From positions 62,001-126,000 of the forward strand of contig NZ_PDHO01000001.1 of assembly GCF_002887815.1 (NCBI RefSeq): a DNA stretch of 64,000 nt, written 5' to 3'. Both the position numbers and the translations under genes were made by a program. Source of the DNA: Mycobacterium sp. ENV421 (GTDB lineage: Bacteria; Actinomycetota; Actinomycetes; Mycobacteriales; Mycobacteriaceae). The notes beneath the pieces were generated by a model. That model was not told the origin of the DNA and ran no database searches. It saw nothing but the letters and a program-made list of their open reading frames with translations. Each line of letters begins with the position of its first letter. Position 1 is the first letter of the stretch. Shown piece after piece: positions 19,279-28,746 of the stretch.

Positions 19279-20487
19279 TCAGGGCCGGCCTTGGCGTCCC
19301 GAATATCCTTCCCAGGGACTGTAATCCGCGACCAGCTCCTCCTGCGCCGGCCGCTGAGCCTCGGGAACATGTTCGAGGTTGATCCGGATGCGGTACCAGA
19401 TGGAGCTCGGCCCCCGCATTCCGTCCACCAGGATGTCGGTGGGCTGCAGCACCGTGGCGGCCTCCGGGTGGCGGGCCCGCCAGACATCCAACGCCGCCAT
19501 CGCCTCGTCGCGGGTTTTGGTGCGAGCCACCTCGATCAGCGGCTTGCTGCCTTTCGGCGGTTTCTCGGCGGGGCCGAGTTCCTCGGCCAGCGCCAGCAGC
19601 GGGTCCAGCGAGCCGACGGCGTCGTCCATCGACTCCCAGGGATCCCCGCGTTCGGCGAAGCGGGCGGGGACGGTCAGGATCGTGAAGTCCTCGGCGCGGC
19701 AACCGGGAACCTCGTCCCACGTCAACGGCGTCGACACCCGCGCGTCCGGGGTGGCCCGCACCGAGTAGGCCGAGGCGACGGTGCGGTCCTTGGCGTTCTG
19801 ATTGAAATCGACGAAAACGCGTTGTCCGCGTTCTTCCTTCCACCACAGGCTGCTGGCCAGGTCCGGCGCGCGGCGCTGCACCTCCCGGGCGACGCTCTCC
19901 GCGGCCAGCCGCACCTGCTTGAACGGCCAGTGCGGTGCGATTCGGGTGTAGATGTGGAATCCGCGCGAGCCCGACGTCTTGGGCCAGGCCGTCAGCCCGT
20001 GGTCCTCGAGCACCTCGCGCGCCACCTGGGCCACATCCAGGATCTGTGACCAGTCGACCCCCGGCATCGGATCGAGGTCGATACGCAGCTCGTCGGGATG
20101 ATCGAGGTCGCCCGAGCGGACCGGGTGCGGATTGAGATCGACGCAGCCGAGGTTGATCGCCCACGCCAGTCCCGCGGGTTCGTGGAGCACCGCCTCCTTC
20201 GCCGATGTGCCCCGGGCGTAGCGCAGCTCGGCCACCTCGATCCAGTCCGGGCGCTTCTCCGGGGCACGCTTCTGGAAGATCGCTTCCTCGGTGATGCCCT
20301 TGACGAATCGCTTGAGGATCATCGGCCGGTCGGCGACACCGCGCAGTGCCCCGTCGGCCACGGCGAGGTAGTAGCTGACGAGGTCGGCCTTGGTGACCGC
20401 GGCCCGTTCACCGACCGCGGGGAAGACCACTTTGTCGGGATGACTGATGGTCACCTGGCGACCGTCGATCTCCATGGAGTCGGCCAT
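19279..20487 (-). CDS. LigD-type DNA polymerase/primase (PolD2-like, Rv0269c family)
   Basis: A 402-aa stand-alone archaeo-eukaryotic-primase-type polymerase resembling the polymerase domain of LigD. Catalytic features include DLDP (metal-binding acidic pair, LRIDLDPMPGV), KTSGSRGFHIY and VFVDFNQNAKDRT. These enzymes fill gaps and add ribonucleotides in base-excision and end-joining repair. M. smegmatis has two stand-alone copies, PolD1 and PolD2; the length and the neighbouring fadD2 place this with PolD2/Rv0269c (~397 aa). No ligase or nuclease domain is attached. It is divergent from fadD2, with a 66-bp shared promoter region. Confidence 0.88.
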   Translation of the reverse strand: MADSMEIDGRQVTISHPDKVVFPAVGERAAVTKADLVSYYLAVADGALRGVADRPMILKRFVKGITEEAIFQKRAPEKRPDWIEVAELRYARGTSAKEAVLHEPAGLAWAINLGCVDLNPHPVRSGDLDHPDELRIDLDPMPGVDWSQILDVAQVAREVLEDHGLTAWPKTSGSRGFHIYTRIAPHWPFKQVRLAAESVAREVQRRAPDLASSLWWKEERGQRVFVDFNQNAKDRTVASAYSVRATPDARVSTPLTWDEVPGCRAEDFTILTVPARFAERGDPWESMDDAVGSLDPLLALAEELGPAEKPPKGSKPLIEVARTKTRDEAMAALDVWRARHPEAATVLQPTDILVDGMRGPSSIWYRIRINLEHVPEAQRPAQEELVADYSPWEGYSGRQGRP

Positions 20488-20553
20488 GACGCCATGGTAA
20501 TTAGGCCGCTCGTTCGGTCTTGGCTGCGACGTGCGTCACCTAGGGTTGCAGAC

Positions 20554-22233
20554 ATGCCCAGTCTTTTCGATCTCCCCGCGCAGGCACTGGCCAAGGCTCA
20601 GCGATTGGCCGACCGCGGCTCGGCTGAGCTGCACTACCTTGCCAAGATGATCGAGTCGGGCGCGTTCCGCCTCGAGCCGCCCCAGAATCTCATCGGCATG
20701 GCGGCCGACATCCGCCGTTGGGGTGAGATCGGGATGGTTCCGGCGCTCAACGCCCGCCGCACACCCAACAAGGCGGCGATCGTCGACGACGAAGGTTCGA
20801 TGACCTTCAAAGAACTCGACGACGCCGTCAATGCTGTCGCCAACGCGTTGCTGGCCAAGGGGGTCAGAGGTGGCGACGGGGTGGGCATCCTGGCCAGGAA
20901 CCACCGCTGGTTCGTGATCGCGAACTACGGCGCCGCGCGGGTCGGCGCCAGGACGATCATGCTCAACACCGAGTTCTCCGGGCCGCAGATCAGGGACGTG
21001 TCCGAGCGTGAGGGCGCCAAGCTGATCATCTACGACGATGAGTACTCCGAGGCCGTCAAGCTCGCCGAGCCGTCGCTGGGCAAGCTGCGGGCGCTGGGGA
21101 CCAACCCTGATGCCGACGGCCCGTCGGGCAGCACCGACGAAACCCTGGCCGAGGTCATCAAGCGCAGCAGCACCGCACCCGCGCCGAAGGTAACCAAGCG
21201 GTCATCGATCGTCATCCTCACCAGCGGAACCACCGGAACGCCCAAGGGTGCGACGCGCAATACGCCGCCGACCCTGGCGCCGATCGGTGGTGTGCTGTCG
21301 TCTGTACCGTTCCGCGCCGGCGAGGTCACCTCGCTGCCGTCGCCGATGTTTCATGCGCTGGGCTATCTGCACGCCACCATCGCGCTGACGCTTGGCTCGA
21401 CGCTGGTGCTGCATCGAAAGTTCAAGCCCGCCACCGTACTGGAGGACATCCCTGCCCAGAAGGTCACCGCGATGGTCGTCGTGCCCGTCATGCTGTCGCG
21501 CATGCTCGACGCGCTTGAAGCCATGGACACCAAGCCGGATCTCTCGTCGCTGCGGATCGTGTTCGTCTCGGGCTCCCAACTTGGTGCTGAGCTGGCGACG
21601 CGGGCGTTGAAGGATCTCGGCCCGGTGATCTACAACCTTTACGGCTCAACGGAAGTCGCGCTGGCCACCATCGCCGGTCCGAAGGACCTGCAGATGAATC
21701 CGTCCACCGTCGGCCCGGTCGTCCGGGGCGTGACGATCAAGATCCTCGACGACAACGGCAACGAGCTACCGCAGGGCGAGGTCGGGCGGATCTTCGTCGG
21801 CAACAGCTTCCCGTTCGAGGGCTACACCGGTGGCGGTCACAAGCAGATCATCGACGGGTTGATGTCGTCCGGTGACGTCGGCTATTTCGACCACAACGGC
21901 CTGCTATTCGTCAGCGGCCGCGACGACGAGATGATCGTCTCCGGCGGCGAGAACGTCTTCCCGGCCGAGGTCGAAGACCTCATCAGTGGTCACCCCGACA
22001 TCGTCGAGGCGACTGCGCTCGGCGTCGACGATCCCGACTGGGGAGCCCGGCTTCGCGCATTCGTCGTGCTGCGCGAAGAAGCCGAACTCACCGAGGACGC
22101 GATCAAGAACTACGTGCGCGAACACCTTGCGCGCTACAAGGTTCCGCGCGAGGTGGTGTTCCTCTCCGAGCTGCCGCGCAACCCCACCGGCAAGATCCTC
22201 AAGCGGGAATTGCGCGACATCGAGGTGAAGTAG
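20554..22233 (+). CDS. fadD2: Long-chain acyl-CoA synthetase FadD2
   Basis: A 559-aa ANL-superfamily adenylate-forming enzyme (M. tuberculosis FadD2 ~560 aa), activating fatty acids as acyl-AMP and then acyl-CoA. Motifs in order: ILTSGTTGTPKGATR (AMP/P-loop), YGSTEVALA, GDVGYFDHNGLLFVSGR, MIVSGGENVFPAEVE and the C-terminal lysine NPTGKILKREL. The ATG at 20554 gives the family length; the frame extends upstream only as noise across the divergent gene. Synteny with the polymerase gene and fadE6 supports the FadD2 assignment over other FadDs. Confidence 0.9.
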   Translation: MPSLFDLPAQALAKAQRLADRGSAELHYLAKMIESGAFRLEPPQNLIGMAADIRRWGEIGMVPALNARRTPNKAAIVDDEGSMTFKELDDAVNAVANALLAKGVRGGDGVGILARNHRWFVIANYGAARVGARTIMLNTEFSGPQIRDVSEREGAKLIIYDDEYSEAVKLAEPSLGKLRALGTNPDADGPSGSTDETLAEVIKRSSTAPAPKVTKRSSIVILTSGTTGTPKGATRNTPPTLAPIGGVLSSVPFRAGEVTSLPSPMFHALGYLHATIALTLGSTLVLHRKFKPATVLEDIPAQKVTAMVVVPVMLSRMLDALEAMDTKPDLSSLRIVFVSGSQLGAELATRALKDLGPVIYNLYGSTEVALATIAGPKDLQMNPSTVGPVVRGVTIKILDDNGNELPQGEVGRIFVGNSFPFEGYTGGGHKQIIDGLMSSGDVGYFDHNGLLFVSGRDDEMIVSGGENVFPAEVEDLISGHPDIVEATALGVDDPDWGARLRAFVVLREEAELTEDAIKNYVREHLARYKVPREVVFLSELPRNPTGKILKRELRDIEVK

Positions 22234-22360
22234 CGGCTCCGCCGAGACAAAATCCGATTGGTGTTTCATCTGTAAGACAGAGTCACCATGCTGTTGCAGC
22301 ATTGCTGTGATCTGTGCTACACCAGAGATTCTGAGTGACACACCACACAGCGGAGGCATG

Positions 22361-24199
22361 ATGCACCACGCGGCCCGGCCCGTCCGAGGTGTCGACGGCG
22401 GCTCGCCGCTGCGAACGAGTCATGCCAAGTACGTCGGCCGGGTAGGTGCACTGGCCCTATTCCTCGGTGTCGGCGCGGCCATCGCCATGCCGACCGCGGA
22501 GGCCGACACGGGCGGTTCGGCGCACTCGTCGGGCGCGGGCTCGTCGTCGCACGCTGCGAGTGCGAAGAAATCCGGCGGCGCTGCCGCGAGTCAGCGTGCC
22601 CGGGCGGGGTCGGCGCGTGTCGCGAGCACATCTGCCCCGGCCACGGTGACCGGCCTGCCCCGTGCAGTCGCCTCGTCACATCGCGTCCGGGCCACTGATC
22701 CGGCCGCTCCGGCCGCATCGCCCACCGATCTTGCCGCGGTGGCCTACACCCGTCGCCGCTCCGCGTCACTGCAGCAGGGCGCCGCGGGAACAAGCACGGT
22801 CGAGTTGACCAACCAGGTCAGTCCGCTGGGCACCCAGCAGCAGGTCTCCCGCGAGCAGCTCGCCATGCAGGCGGTCCGCACATTGCCGGTGGCGCTGATG
22901 AAATTCGTTCTGCGCCAGGGTTTCCTCGCCGCAGCCAACAAGCAGTTCGCTCTGGTCGGCGGGCCCGACGCAGCGAATCTGGACGCGCTGAACAATGCGG
23001 TCGACGAGTACGCCCTGGCCTCGGCATTCTCCGAACAGATTCTCAACCCGATGAACCCTGCGGTGGTCACCCAGGTGGCGCCTCCGCACAGCTGGTACGG
23101 GGTGAATGTCGGTGGATCGCGGTTGCTCTATGACAACCCCGACACGATCTACCGGTTCATCCCGGTCAACAAGACATCGGAGTACGTGATCACCGGGCGC
23201 TTCTACGACGCGATTCCCGCCGACACCACATTCAGTGTGTTGGAAGGCAGCTCGGGCAAGACCTCGACGATCCTGAGCCTCAAAGACATCAATGTCAGCG
23301 ATGACGGTTCGTTCGTGATCACGGTCAGCGGTGAGCCGGCGGCACCGGGGGAGAAGAATCATCTCCAACTGACGTCAAGCTCCACACTGGTCGCGGTGCG
23401 AAACACGCTGGGCGACTGGAACACCGAGGAGCCGATGGATCTGGCGGTGCACAAGGTCAGTGGGCCGCCGAACAGCCTGTTCGCTCAGCTCGGAGGATTC
23501 CTGTTCTTCGGGTCGGTGGTCAACAACAATCCGACGTTGGCGAAGTTGGTTTCCTTGGTGCCGCCGTTGCCGATCGCTGACACACCCATCGTGCACGGAA
23601 CTCTGACCGCGTTACTGATGGTCATTCGCGGCGCGAACCAGGAAGCCAAGTACATGGCGCTGGCCACCACCGATCCCGCGACCGGGATGCCACGCCAGCC
23701 CAACACCATGACAGAGCCGGCAAGTAACGCCGAGTTCCTGGCCAATCAGTTGCAGAGCAACGGCTACTTCCAGCTTGCCGACGACGAGGCGCTGGTCCTG
23801 ACGATCGATCCCGGCAACGCCAAGTTCGTCAGCATTCCGGTCTACAACGACTGGACGATCACCGACGACTACTGGAACGAGCCGACAAGCCTCAACTCCG
23901 ACCAGGCGGTGAAAAACGACGACGGAACCTACACGGTGGTGATCTCTCCCACCGATCCGCTTGTGGCCAACTGGATCTCGACCGGCGGCCTGAATCAGGG
24001 CATCATTTCGATGCGATTCCAGAATCTGGACACCGAGGATCCGGCCCAGCCCAGCGTCCAGTCGCAGGTGGTCAAGCTCGACGAGCTCACCCACAACACC
24101 AACGGCACCGCCGTGATCACGCAGGCCGAGCGTGATGAACAGCTTGTTTTGCGCAAGGCCGGTTACGACAAGCGTTGGGCGCCCTACCCGCAGGCCTGA
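22361..24199 (+). CDS. Secreted DUF1254/DUF1214-type protein
   Basis: A 612-aa exported protein of unknown function. Tandem ATGs lie at 22358 and 22361; the second is favoured because GCGGAGG is only one base before the first. The signal peptide contains KYVGRVGALALFLGVGAAIA and ends around AEAD. A low-complexity Ser/Ala/Arg-rich region (about residues 50-130) follows. The remaining ~450 residues look like a DUF1254/DUF1214-type module (YGVNVGGSRLLYDNPDTIYRF; late IPVYNDWTITDDYWNEPTS). Such proteins are common in environmental mycobacteria. The signal-peptide pattern recurs in the duplicated-domain protein at 53843-55297. It converges on fadE6 with a 10-base gap. Confidence 0.7.
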   Translation: MHHAARPVRGVDGGSPLRTSHAKYVGRVGALALFLGVGAAIAMPTAEADTGGSAHSSGAGSSSHAASAKKSGGAAASQRARAGSARVASTSAPATVTGLPRAVASSHRVRATDPAAPAASPTDLAAVAYTRRRSASLQQGAAGTSTVELTNQVSPLGTQQQVSREQLAMQAVRTLPVALMKFVLRQGFLAAANKQFALVGGPDAANLDALNNAVDEYALASAFSEQILNPMNPAVVTQVAPPHSWYGVNVGGSRLLYDNPDTIYRFIPVNKTSEYVITGRFYDAIPADTTFSVLEGSSGKTSTILSLKDINVSDDGSFVITVSGEPAAPGEKNHLQLTSSSTLVAVRNTLGDWNTEEPMDLAVHKVSGPPNSLFAQLGGFLFFGSVVNNNPTLAKLVSLVPPLPIADTPIVHGTLTALLMVIRGANQEAKYMALATTDPATGMPRQPNTMTEPASNAEFLANQLQSNGYFQLADDEALVLTIDPGNAKFVSIPVYNDWTITDDYWNEPTSLNSDQAVKNDDGTYTVVISPTDPLVANWISTGGLNQGIISMRFQNLDTEDPAQPSVQSQVVKLDELTHNTNGTAVITQAERDEQLVLRKAGYDKRWAPYPQA

Positions 24200-24209
24200 C
24201 CGCCGAGCT

Positions 24210-26408
24210 CTACGGGTCGCGGGGCAGCCCCAGCAGGCGCTCGGCGATGATGTTGAGCTGCACCTCAGAGGTGCCACCGTAGATGGTCGTCGACCGGCTG
24301 CCCAGCAGGTACTCCGCCCACTTACCTTGCACCTCCGCAGAATCGCCGATGGCGCCGTCGACGCCGAACGAGGACACCGCGAACTCGGCGTACCCCTGCC
24401 CGGTGCGCATCGACAGCAGCTTCGAGATGGCGGCCGACGGCATCGCATCGCCGCCGGCCAAGGTCAGCAGCGTCGAGCGCAGGTTCAGCAGCTTGGCCGC
24501 GTGCCCCTCGGCGATCAGTTCGCCGGCCCGGTGATGGCCGATCTGGTCGAAGTGTCCGTCGCGGACAAACTGCACGAATCCGTCGAGGTTGGCCAGAAAT
24601 CCCGGCTCACTGCTCCCGATCGAAACCCGTTCAGCGGTCAGGGTATTGCGGCTGACCTCCCACCCGCGGTCCACCTCGCCCAGCACCAGCTCGTCGGGGA
24701 CGAACACATCGTCGATGAACACCGTGTTGAACATGGCGTGACCGGTGAGCTCACGCAGCGGCTTGACCTCGACACCCTCGGCCTTCATGTCCAGCAGGAA
24801 GTAGGTGATGCCGGCATGTTTCGGCGCGCTCGGGTTGGTCCGCGCCAACAATGCACCCCACTGGGCGTACTGGGCGCCGGTGGTCCAGATCTTCTGTCCG
24901 GTGATCCGCCAGCCGCCGTCGACCTTGGTGGCCTTGGTGGTCAGGCCGGCCAGATCGGAGCCGGCGCCGGGCTCGGAAAACAGCTGGCACCAGATCATCT
25001 CGCCGCGGAACGTCGGCGGCAGGAAGCGCTGCTTCTGCTCCTCGTTACCGAACGCCACGATGGACGGGATCAGCCAGGCCGCGATCCCCATCTGCGGTCG
25101 CTTGACCTGTCCGGCGGTGAATTCCTGCGCGATGATGATCTGCTCGATCGGCTTGGCGGCCCGGCCCCACGGCTTCGGTAGGTGCGGCTGCACCCAACCG
25201 GCCTCGGCGATCGCGGTCTTGCGTTCCTCCCGCGGAATCGCTTTCAGGGCAGCCACTTCCGCACGGATCTCGTCGCGCAGCTTCTCGGTCTCGGGGTCGA
25301 GGTCGATGTTGATGGCCCGCATGCCGGTGCTGGTCGCGGTGTCGAAGACCTTCTGCTGATATTCACTCGCGCGGCCGAACGCGGCGACCAAGCCCAGAGT
25401 GCGACGGTAGTAGACGTTGGTGTCGTGCTCCCAGGTGAAGCCGATGCCTCCGTGCACCTGGATGCAGTCCTGGGTGCAGTGCTGAGCGGCGGCAGGCGCC
25501 AGACTGGCTGCCACCGCGGTGGCGAACTCGTACGCCGTTTGCTCGTTGTCCCAGTCCTTTTCGGCAGCCTCGTCCAGTGCACGCGCGGCATCCCACACCG
25601 CCGCGGTAGCGCGCTCGGTGGTGGCGATCATCTCGGCGCACTTGTGCTTGATGGCCTGGAACTGGCCGATCGGGCGGCCGAACTGCTCGCGGATCTTCGC
25701 GTACGCCGCTGCCGTGTCGGTGGCCCAGCGGGCGATGCCGACCGCCTCGGCCGACAACAGTGTGGTGAGGATCGCGCGGCCGGCCGCCTGCGACAGAGTG
25801 GACAGCACCCGGTCGGCACTGACTTCGGCGGCATTGGCCCGCACGTGCGCCACCGGACGCAACAAGTCCACCGAGTTGACCGGCTCGATCTCGAGTTGGT
25901 CGGCGTCGAGGATCACCCATTCCACGCCGCTTTCGATGGCGACCGGCAGCACCAGAACGGCGGCTTGCGCGGCGGCGGGCACCGAGCGGGCCTCGCCGCG
26001 GATCACCAGCGAGCCGTCCTGGCGGGTCGCGGTCAGACCCGACTCCAGCGCGCAGGTGGCGATCAGCTCGCCGGACGCCAGCTTGCTCAGCAGCTCGGTC
26101 TCGGGATCATGGGCAGAGATGAGCGCACTGGCTATCGCAGAGGTGACGAACGGCCCGGGTACGGCGCCGTAACCGAACTCGGCGATCACGATCGCGAGCT
26201 CCAACAGGCCGAAACCCTGGCCGTCGACCGACTCCGCCAGGTGCAGGCCGTGCAAGCCCTGCTCTGCCGCGGCTTTCCAGTACGGCGGCGGGTTGGGGAT
26301 CGGCGTCTCCAGGGCCTCGTGGAGGACTTCGGACGGCGCGACGCGTGCGACAAGGGACTTCACCGAATCGGCGAGGTCGTTGTGCTCCTGGGTGATGGCG
26401 ATGGGCAT
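24210..26408 (-). CDS. fadE6: Double-domain acyl-CoA dehydrogenase FadE6
   Basis: A 732-aa protein with two acyl-CoA dehydrogenase modules in one chain, the size of M. tuberculosis FadE6 (~731 aa). The N-terminal module covers about residues 1-360 (GRPIGQFQAIKHKCAEM; VHGGIGFTWEHD). The C-terminal module has the FAD/substrate signature SEPGAGSDLAGL near residue 480, TGQKIWTTGAQYA, and the final IYGGTSEVQLNIIAERLLG. It catalyses alpha,beta-desaturation of an acyl-CoA; the true substrate is unknown. It is the last gene of a minus-strand run that also contains the MFS, dehydrogenase and hydrolase genes, after a 63-base gap. Confidence 0.9.
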   Translation of the reverse strand: MPIAITQEHNDLADSVKSLVARVAPSEVLHEALETPIPNPPPYWKAAAEQGLHGLHLAESVDGQGFGLLELAIVIAEFGYGAVPGPFVTSAIASALISAHDPETELLSKLASGELIATCALESGLTATRQDGSLVIRGEARSVPAAAQAAVLVLPVAIESGVEWVILDADQLEIEPVNSVDLLRPVAHVRANAAEVSADRVLSTLSQAAGRAILTTLLSAEAVGIARWATDTAAAYAKIREQFGRPIGQFQAIKHKCAEMIATTERATAAVWDAARALDEAAEKDWDNEQTAYEFATAVAASLAPAAAQHCTQDCIQVHGGIGFTWEHDTNVYYRRTLGLVAAFGRASEYQQKVFDTATSTGMRAINIDLDPETEKLRDEIRAEVAALKAIPREERKTAIAEAGWVQPHLPKPWGRAAKPIEQIIIAQEFTAGQVKRPQMGIAAWLIPSIVAFGNEEQKQRFLPPTFRGEMIWCQLFSEPGAGSDLAGLTTKATKVDGGWRITGQKIWTTGAQYAQWGALLARTNPSAPKHAGITYFLLDMKAEGVEVKPLRELTGHAMFNTVFIDDVFVPDELVLGEVDRGWEVSRNTLTAERVSIGSSEPGFLANLDGFVQFVRDGHFDQIGHHRAGELIAEGHAAKLLNLRSTLLTLAGGDAMPSAAISKLLSMRTGQGYAEFAVSSFGVDGAIGDSAEVQGKWAEYLLGSRSTTIYGGTSEVQLNIIAERLLGLPRDP

Positions 26409-26471
26409 GTCGGGTGCCTTCCCTATTAACCGGTGGGTTGGGAGCCAGGGTACCTGCCGCTCCAGGCCGCC

Positions 26472-27797
26472 TCAGTGACGGCGGGTATCCCGGTCCGGGG
26501 TCGCGCGCAGCACCACCACCACTACCGCGGAGATCAGCATGAAGATGCCCACCGCCCACATGCCGGCCTTGTCGTTGCCGGTGAACTGGTTCAGCGCACC
26601 GGTGGCGTACGGCGCCGCGAATCCGCCGAGGTTGCCGATCGAGTTGATCAGGCCGATCCCGCCCGCTGCGGCGGCACCGGTGAGGAACTGCGCCGGAAGC
26701 GCCCAAAAGCTGGGGATCGCGCTGAACACTCCCATCGCGGCGATGCACACCGGGATCATCACCAGCAGCGGGGAGTGCAGATACAGCGCGACCGGAATGG
26801 CCAAGCCGCCCAGCCCCATTGGGATCGCGACGTGCCAGACGTGCTCATTCTGGCGGTCGGCGTGGCGCGACCACAGGTACATCGCGATCGCGGCCAGGGT
26901 GTAGGGCACCGCGGTGATCAAGCCGACCTGCACGATCGACAGGTGCACATCGAACATCTTCTTGAAGTCGGAGATGATCGACGGCAGGAAGAACGCCAGC
27001 GCGTACAGCCCATAGGCGACGCCGAAGTACACCACGGCCAGCAACCAGATCCGAGGGCTGGTCAGCGCCCGGCGCAACGGGAAGTCGAAGCTGCCTGCGA
27101 CATCGCGTTCCTCGTCGGCCAGCACGTCGATCAGCCATTGTCGTTCGTCGGGCTGCAACCAGTGCGCCTCGGCCGGCCGGTCGGTCAGATAGAACCAGCA
27201 GATCACGCCGAGGATGATCGCCGGCAGTCCGACGCCGATCATCATGAATTGCCAGCCGGCCAGGCCGAACGTGCCTTCACCGGCCTGGATCATCCACGCC
27301 GCCAACGGAGTTCCGACGGCTGCGGCGACCGGGCTGGCCATCATGAACATCGCCACGATCCGCGCCCGGTAGGCGGCCGGGAACCAACGGGTCAGATAGA
27401 AGATGACCCCGGGGAACAGCCCGGCCTCGGCGACGCCGAGCAGGAATCGCAGCGCCAGCAGGGTGGGCGCGTTGGGCGCGAATCCGATTGCGACGGCGAC
27501 GATTCCCCATGACACCGCGATGCGAGCCAGCCAACGGCGGGCGCCGAAGCGTTCGAGCGCCAAATTCGATGGCACCTCGACCAGGACGTATCCGATGAAG
27601 AAGATGCCCGACGCCAGGCCGAACATGCTCGCCGTGAGCTGCAGGTGCTCGCTGATGTCGGCCTTCGCGATGCCGAGGTTGGTGCGGTCGAGGTAGTTGA
27701 CGAAGTACAGCGCCATCAGGAAGGGCAGGGCGCGCATGGCCACCTTGCGCACGGTGCGGGATTCCAGTGACCGATCACTGGTGTATGCGACGGACAT
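26472..27797 (-). CDS. MFS transporter, anion:cation symporter (ACS) type
   Basis: A 441-aa twelve-helix major facilitator. The helix 1 motif ALYFVNYLDRTNLGIAKADI and the following GIFFIGYVLVEVPSNLALERFGARRWLAR are characteristic of the ACS family (tartrate, phthalate, glucarate and similar organic acid transporters). The start overlaps the 3' end of the upstream 2-hydroxyacid dehydrogenase gene by 23 bases, so the two are co-transcribed. This suggests import of a hydroxy or keto acid for that enzyme; the substrate is inferred only. Confidence 0.85.
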   Translation of the reverse strand: MSVAYTSDRSLESRTVRKVAMRALPFLMALYFVNYLDRTNLGIAKADISEHLQLTASMFGLASGIFFIGYVLVEVPSNLALERFGARRWLARIAVSWGIVAVAIGFAPNAPTLLALRFLLGVAEAGLFPGVIFYLTRWFPAAYRARIVAMFMMASPVAAAVGTPLAAWMIQAGEGTFGLAGWQFMMIGVGLPAIILGVICWFYLTDRPAEAHWLQPDERQWLIDVLADEERDVAGSFDFPLRRALTSPRIWLLAVVYFGVAYGLYALAFFLPSIISDFKKMFDVHLSIVQVGLITAVPYTLAAIAMYLWSRHADRQNEHVWHVAIPMGLGGLAIPVALYLHSPLLVMIPVCIAAMGVFSAIPSFWALPAQFLTGAAAAGGIGLINSIGNLGGFAAPYATGALNQFTGNDKAGMWAVGIFMLISAVVVVVLRATPDRDTRRH

Positions 27798-28746
27798 CCG
27801 GCCTTCCGTTGACGACGTTGACCAGGTCGCGGCCGTCGTACAGACGGCGGCAATTGTCGACGGCGTGGATCAGGTAGCGCCGCATGGTGTCGACGGTGCA
27901 CCAGGTGACGTGGGGTGTCACGACGACGTTGTCGAGTCGGAGTAGCAGGCTGCCCGGGTCGACGGGTTCGTCGGTGAACACATCGAGTCCGGCGGCGGCC
28001 AGCCGGCCATCGCCTAGGGCATCGATCAGCGCGGGTTCGTCGACGATGCCGCCGCGAGATGTGTTGACCAGTACCGCATGTGGTTTCATCGCATCCAGCG
28101 CGGCCCGGTTGATCAGCTTGTCGGTCGCGGCGGTCAGCGGCAGGTGCAAACTGACCACGTCGCTGGCGGCGAGCAGATCGGGCAGCGGACGCCAGGTGGT
28201 GGCGCCGTCGTCGGCGGTGCTGGTGTGCAACACGGTGCCGCCCATCGCGAGCACGATCCGCTCGACGCGTTTGGCGATATTGCCGTAGCCGACCAGGCCG
28301 ACGGTGCAACTGCCGATGTCGCGCACCGTCTCGACCAGGCTGGGATCCGTGGGCCAGCCCAGGCCTTGCCGGGTGAGGCGGTCCAGCGCGGGAAGTCGGC
28401 GCAGCGCGGCCAGCATGAGCAGCACCGCACCCTCGGCGACCGAGGGCGCGTTGGCGCCGGGCATGTTCGCCACTGCGATTCCCAGCTCGTCGGCTGTCTC
28501 GACGTCGATGGTGTTCACCCCCGCGCCGAGCTTGTGCACCAGTCGCAGCAGCGGTGCGCGGCGCAGATCCTCGCCCGACAGCGGACGCAGCACGTGCCAG
28601 ATCACCTCGGCGTCGGGCAGCTCGCGGTGCAGCGCTTCGTCGTCGTCTTCGTGGCACCAGTGAATATCAAGCCAATCCGCCTCTGGCGCAACAATATCCA
28701 GCACCTTCTCGCCGGGGAGAAAGTGCGCCAGAACTCTCAGCGCCAC
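27775..28746 (-). CDS. D-isomer-specific 2-hydroxyacid dehydrogenase
   Basis: A 323-aa NAD-dependent dehydrogenase of the D-2-hydroxyacid family. The Rossmann motif is VGLVGYGNIAKRVE. The catalytic Arg is in VNTSRGGIVDE, the Glu in DVFTDEPVD and the His in VTPHVTW. The start was set at a GTG overlapping the stop of the upstream hydrolase gene by ten bases. Longer versions would run into that gene. It is sandwiched between a hydrolase and an MFS transporter in one operon, so it probably acts on an imported or released hydroxy acid. Confidence 0.87.
   Translation of the reverse strand: MALRVLAHFLPGEKVLDIVAPEADWLDIHWCHEDDDEALHRELPDAEVIWHVLRPLSGEDLRRAPLLRLVHKLGAGVNTIDVETADELGIAVANMPGANAPSVAEGAVLLMLAALRRLPALDRLTRQGLGWPTDPSLVETVRDIGSCTVGLVGYGNIAKRVERIVLAMGGTVLHTSTADDGATTWRPLPDLLAASDVVSLHLPLTAATDKLINRAALDAMKPHAVLVNTSRGGIVDEPALIDALGDGRLAAAGLDVFTDEPVDPGSLLLRLDNVVVTPHVTWCTVDTMRRYLIHAVDNCRRLYDGRDLVNVVNGRPDVRRIHQ

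Noticed and set aside
19247..20164. N-terminal extension of the CopD frame
   Set aside because: The frame is open for 306 codons upstream, but the translation is Gly/Arg-rich noise overlapping the polymerase gene in another frame; the gene starts at 19246.
25182..26429. Long plus-strand frame opposite fadE6
   Set aside because: Antisense to clear acyl-CoA dehydrogenase motifs; composition is that of a shadow frame.
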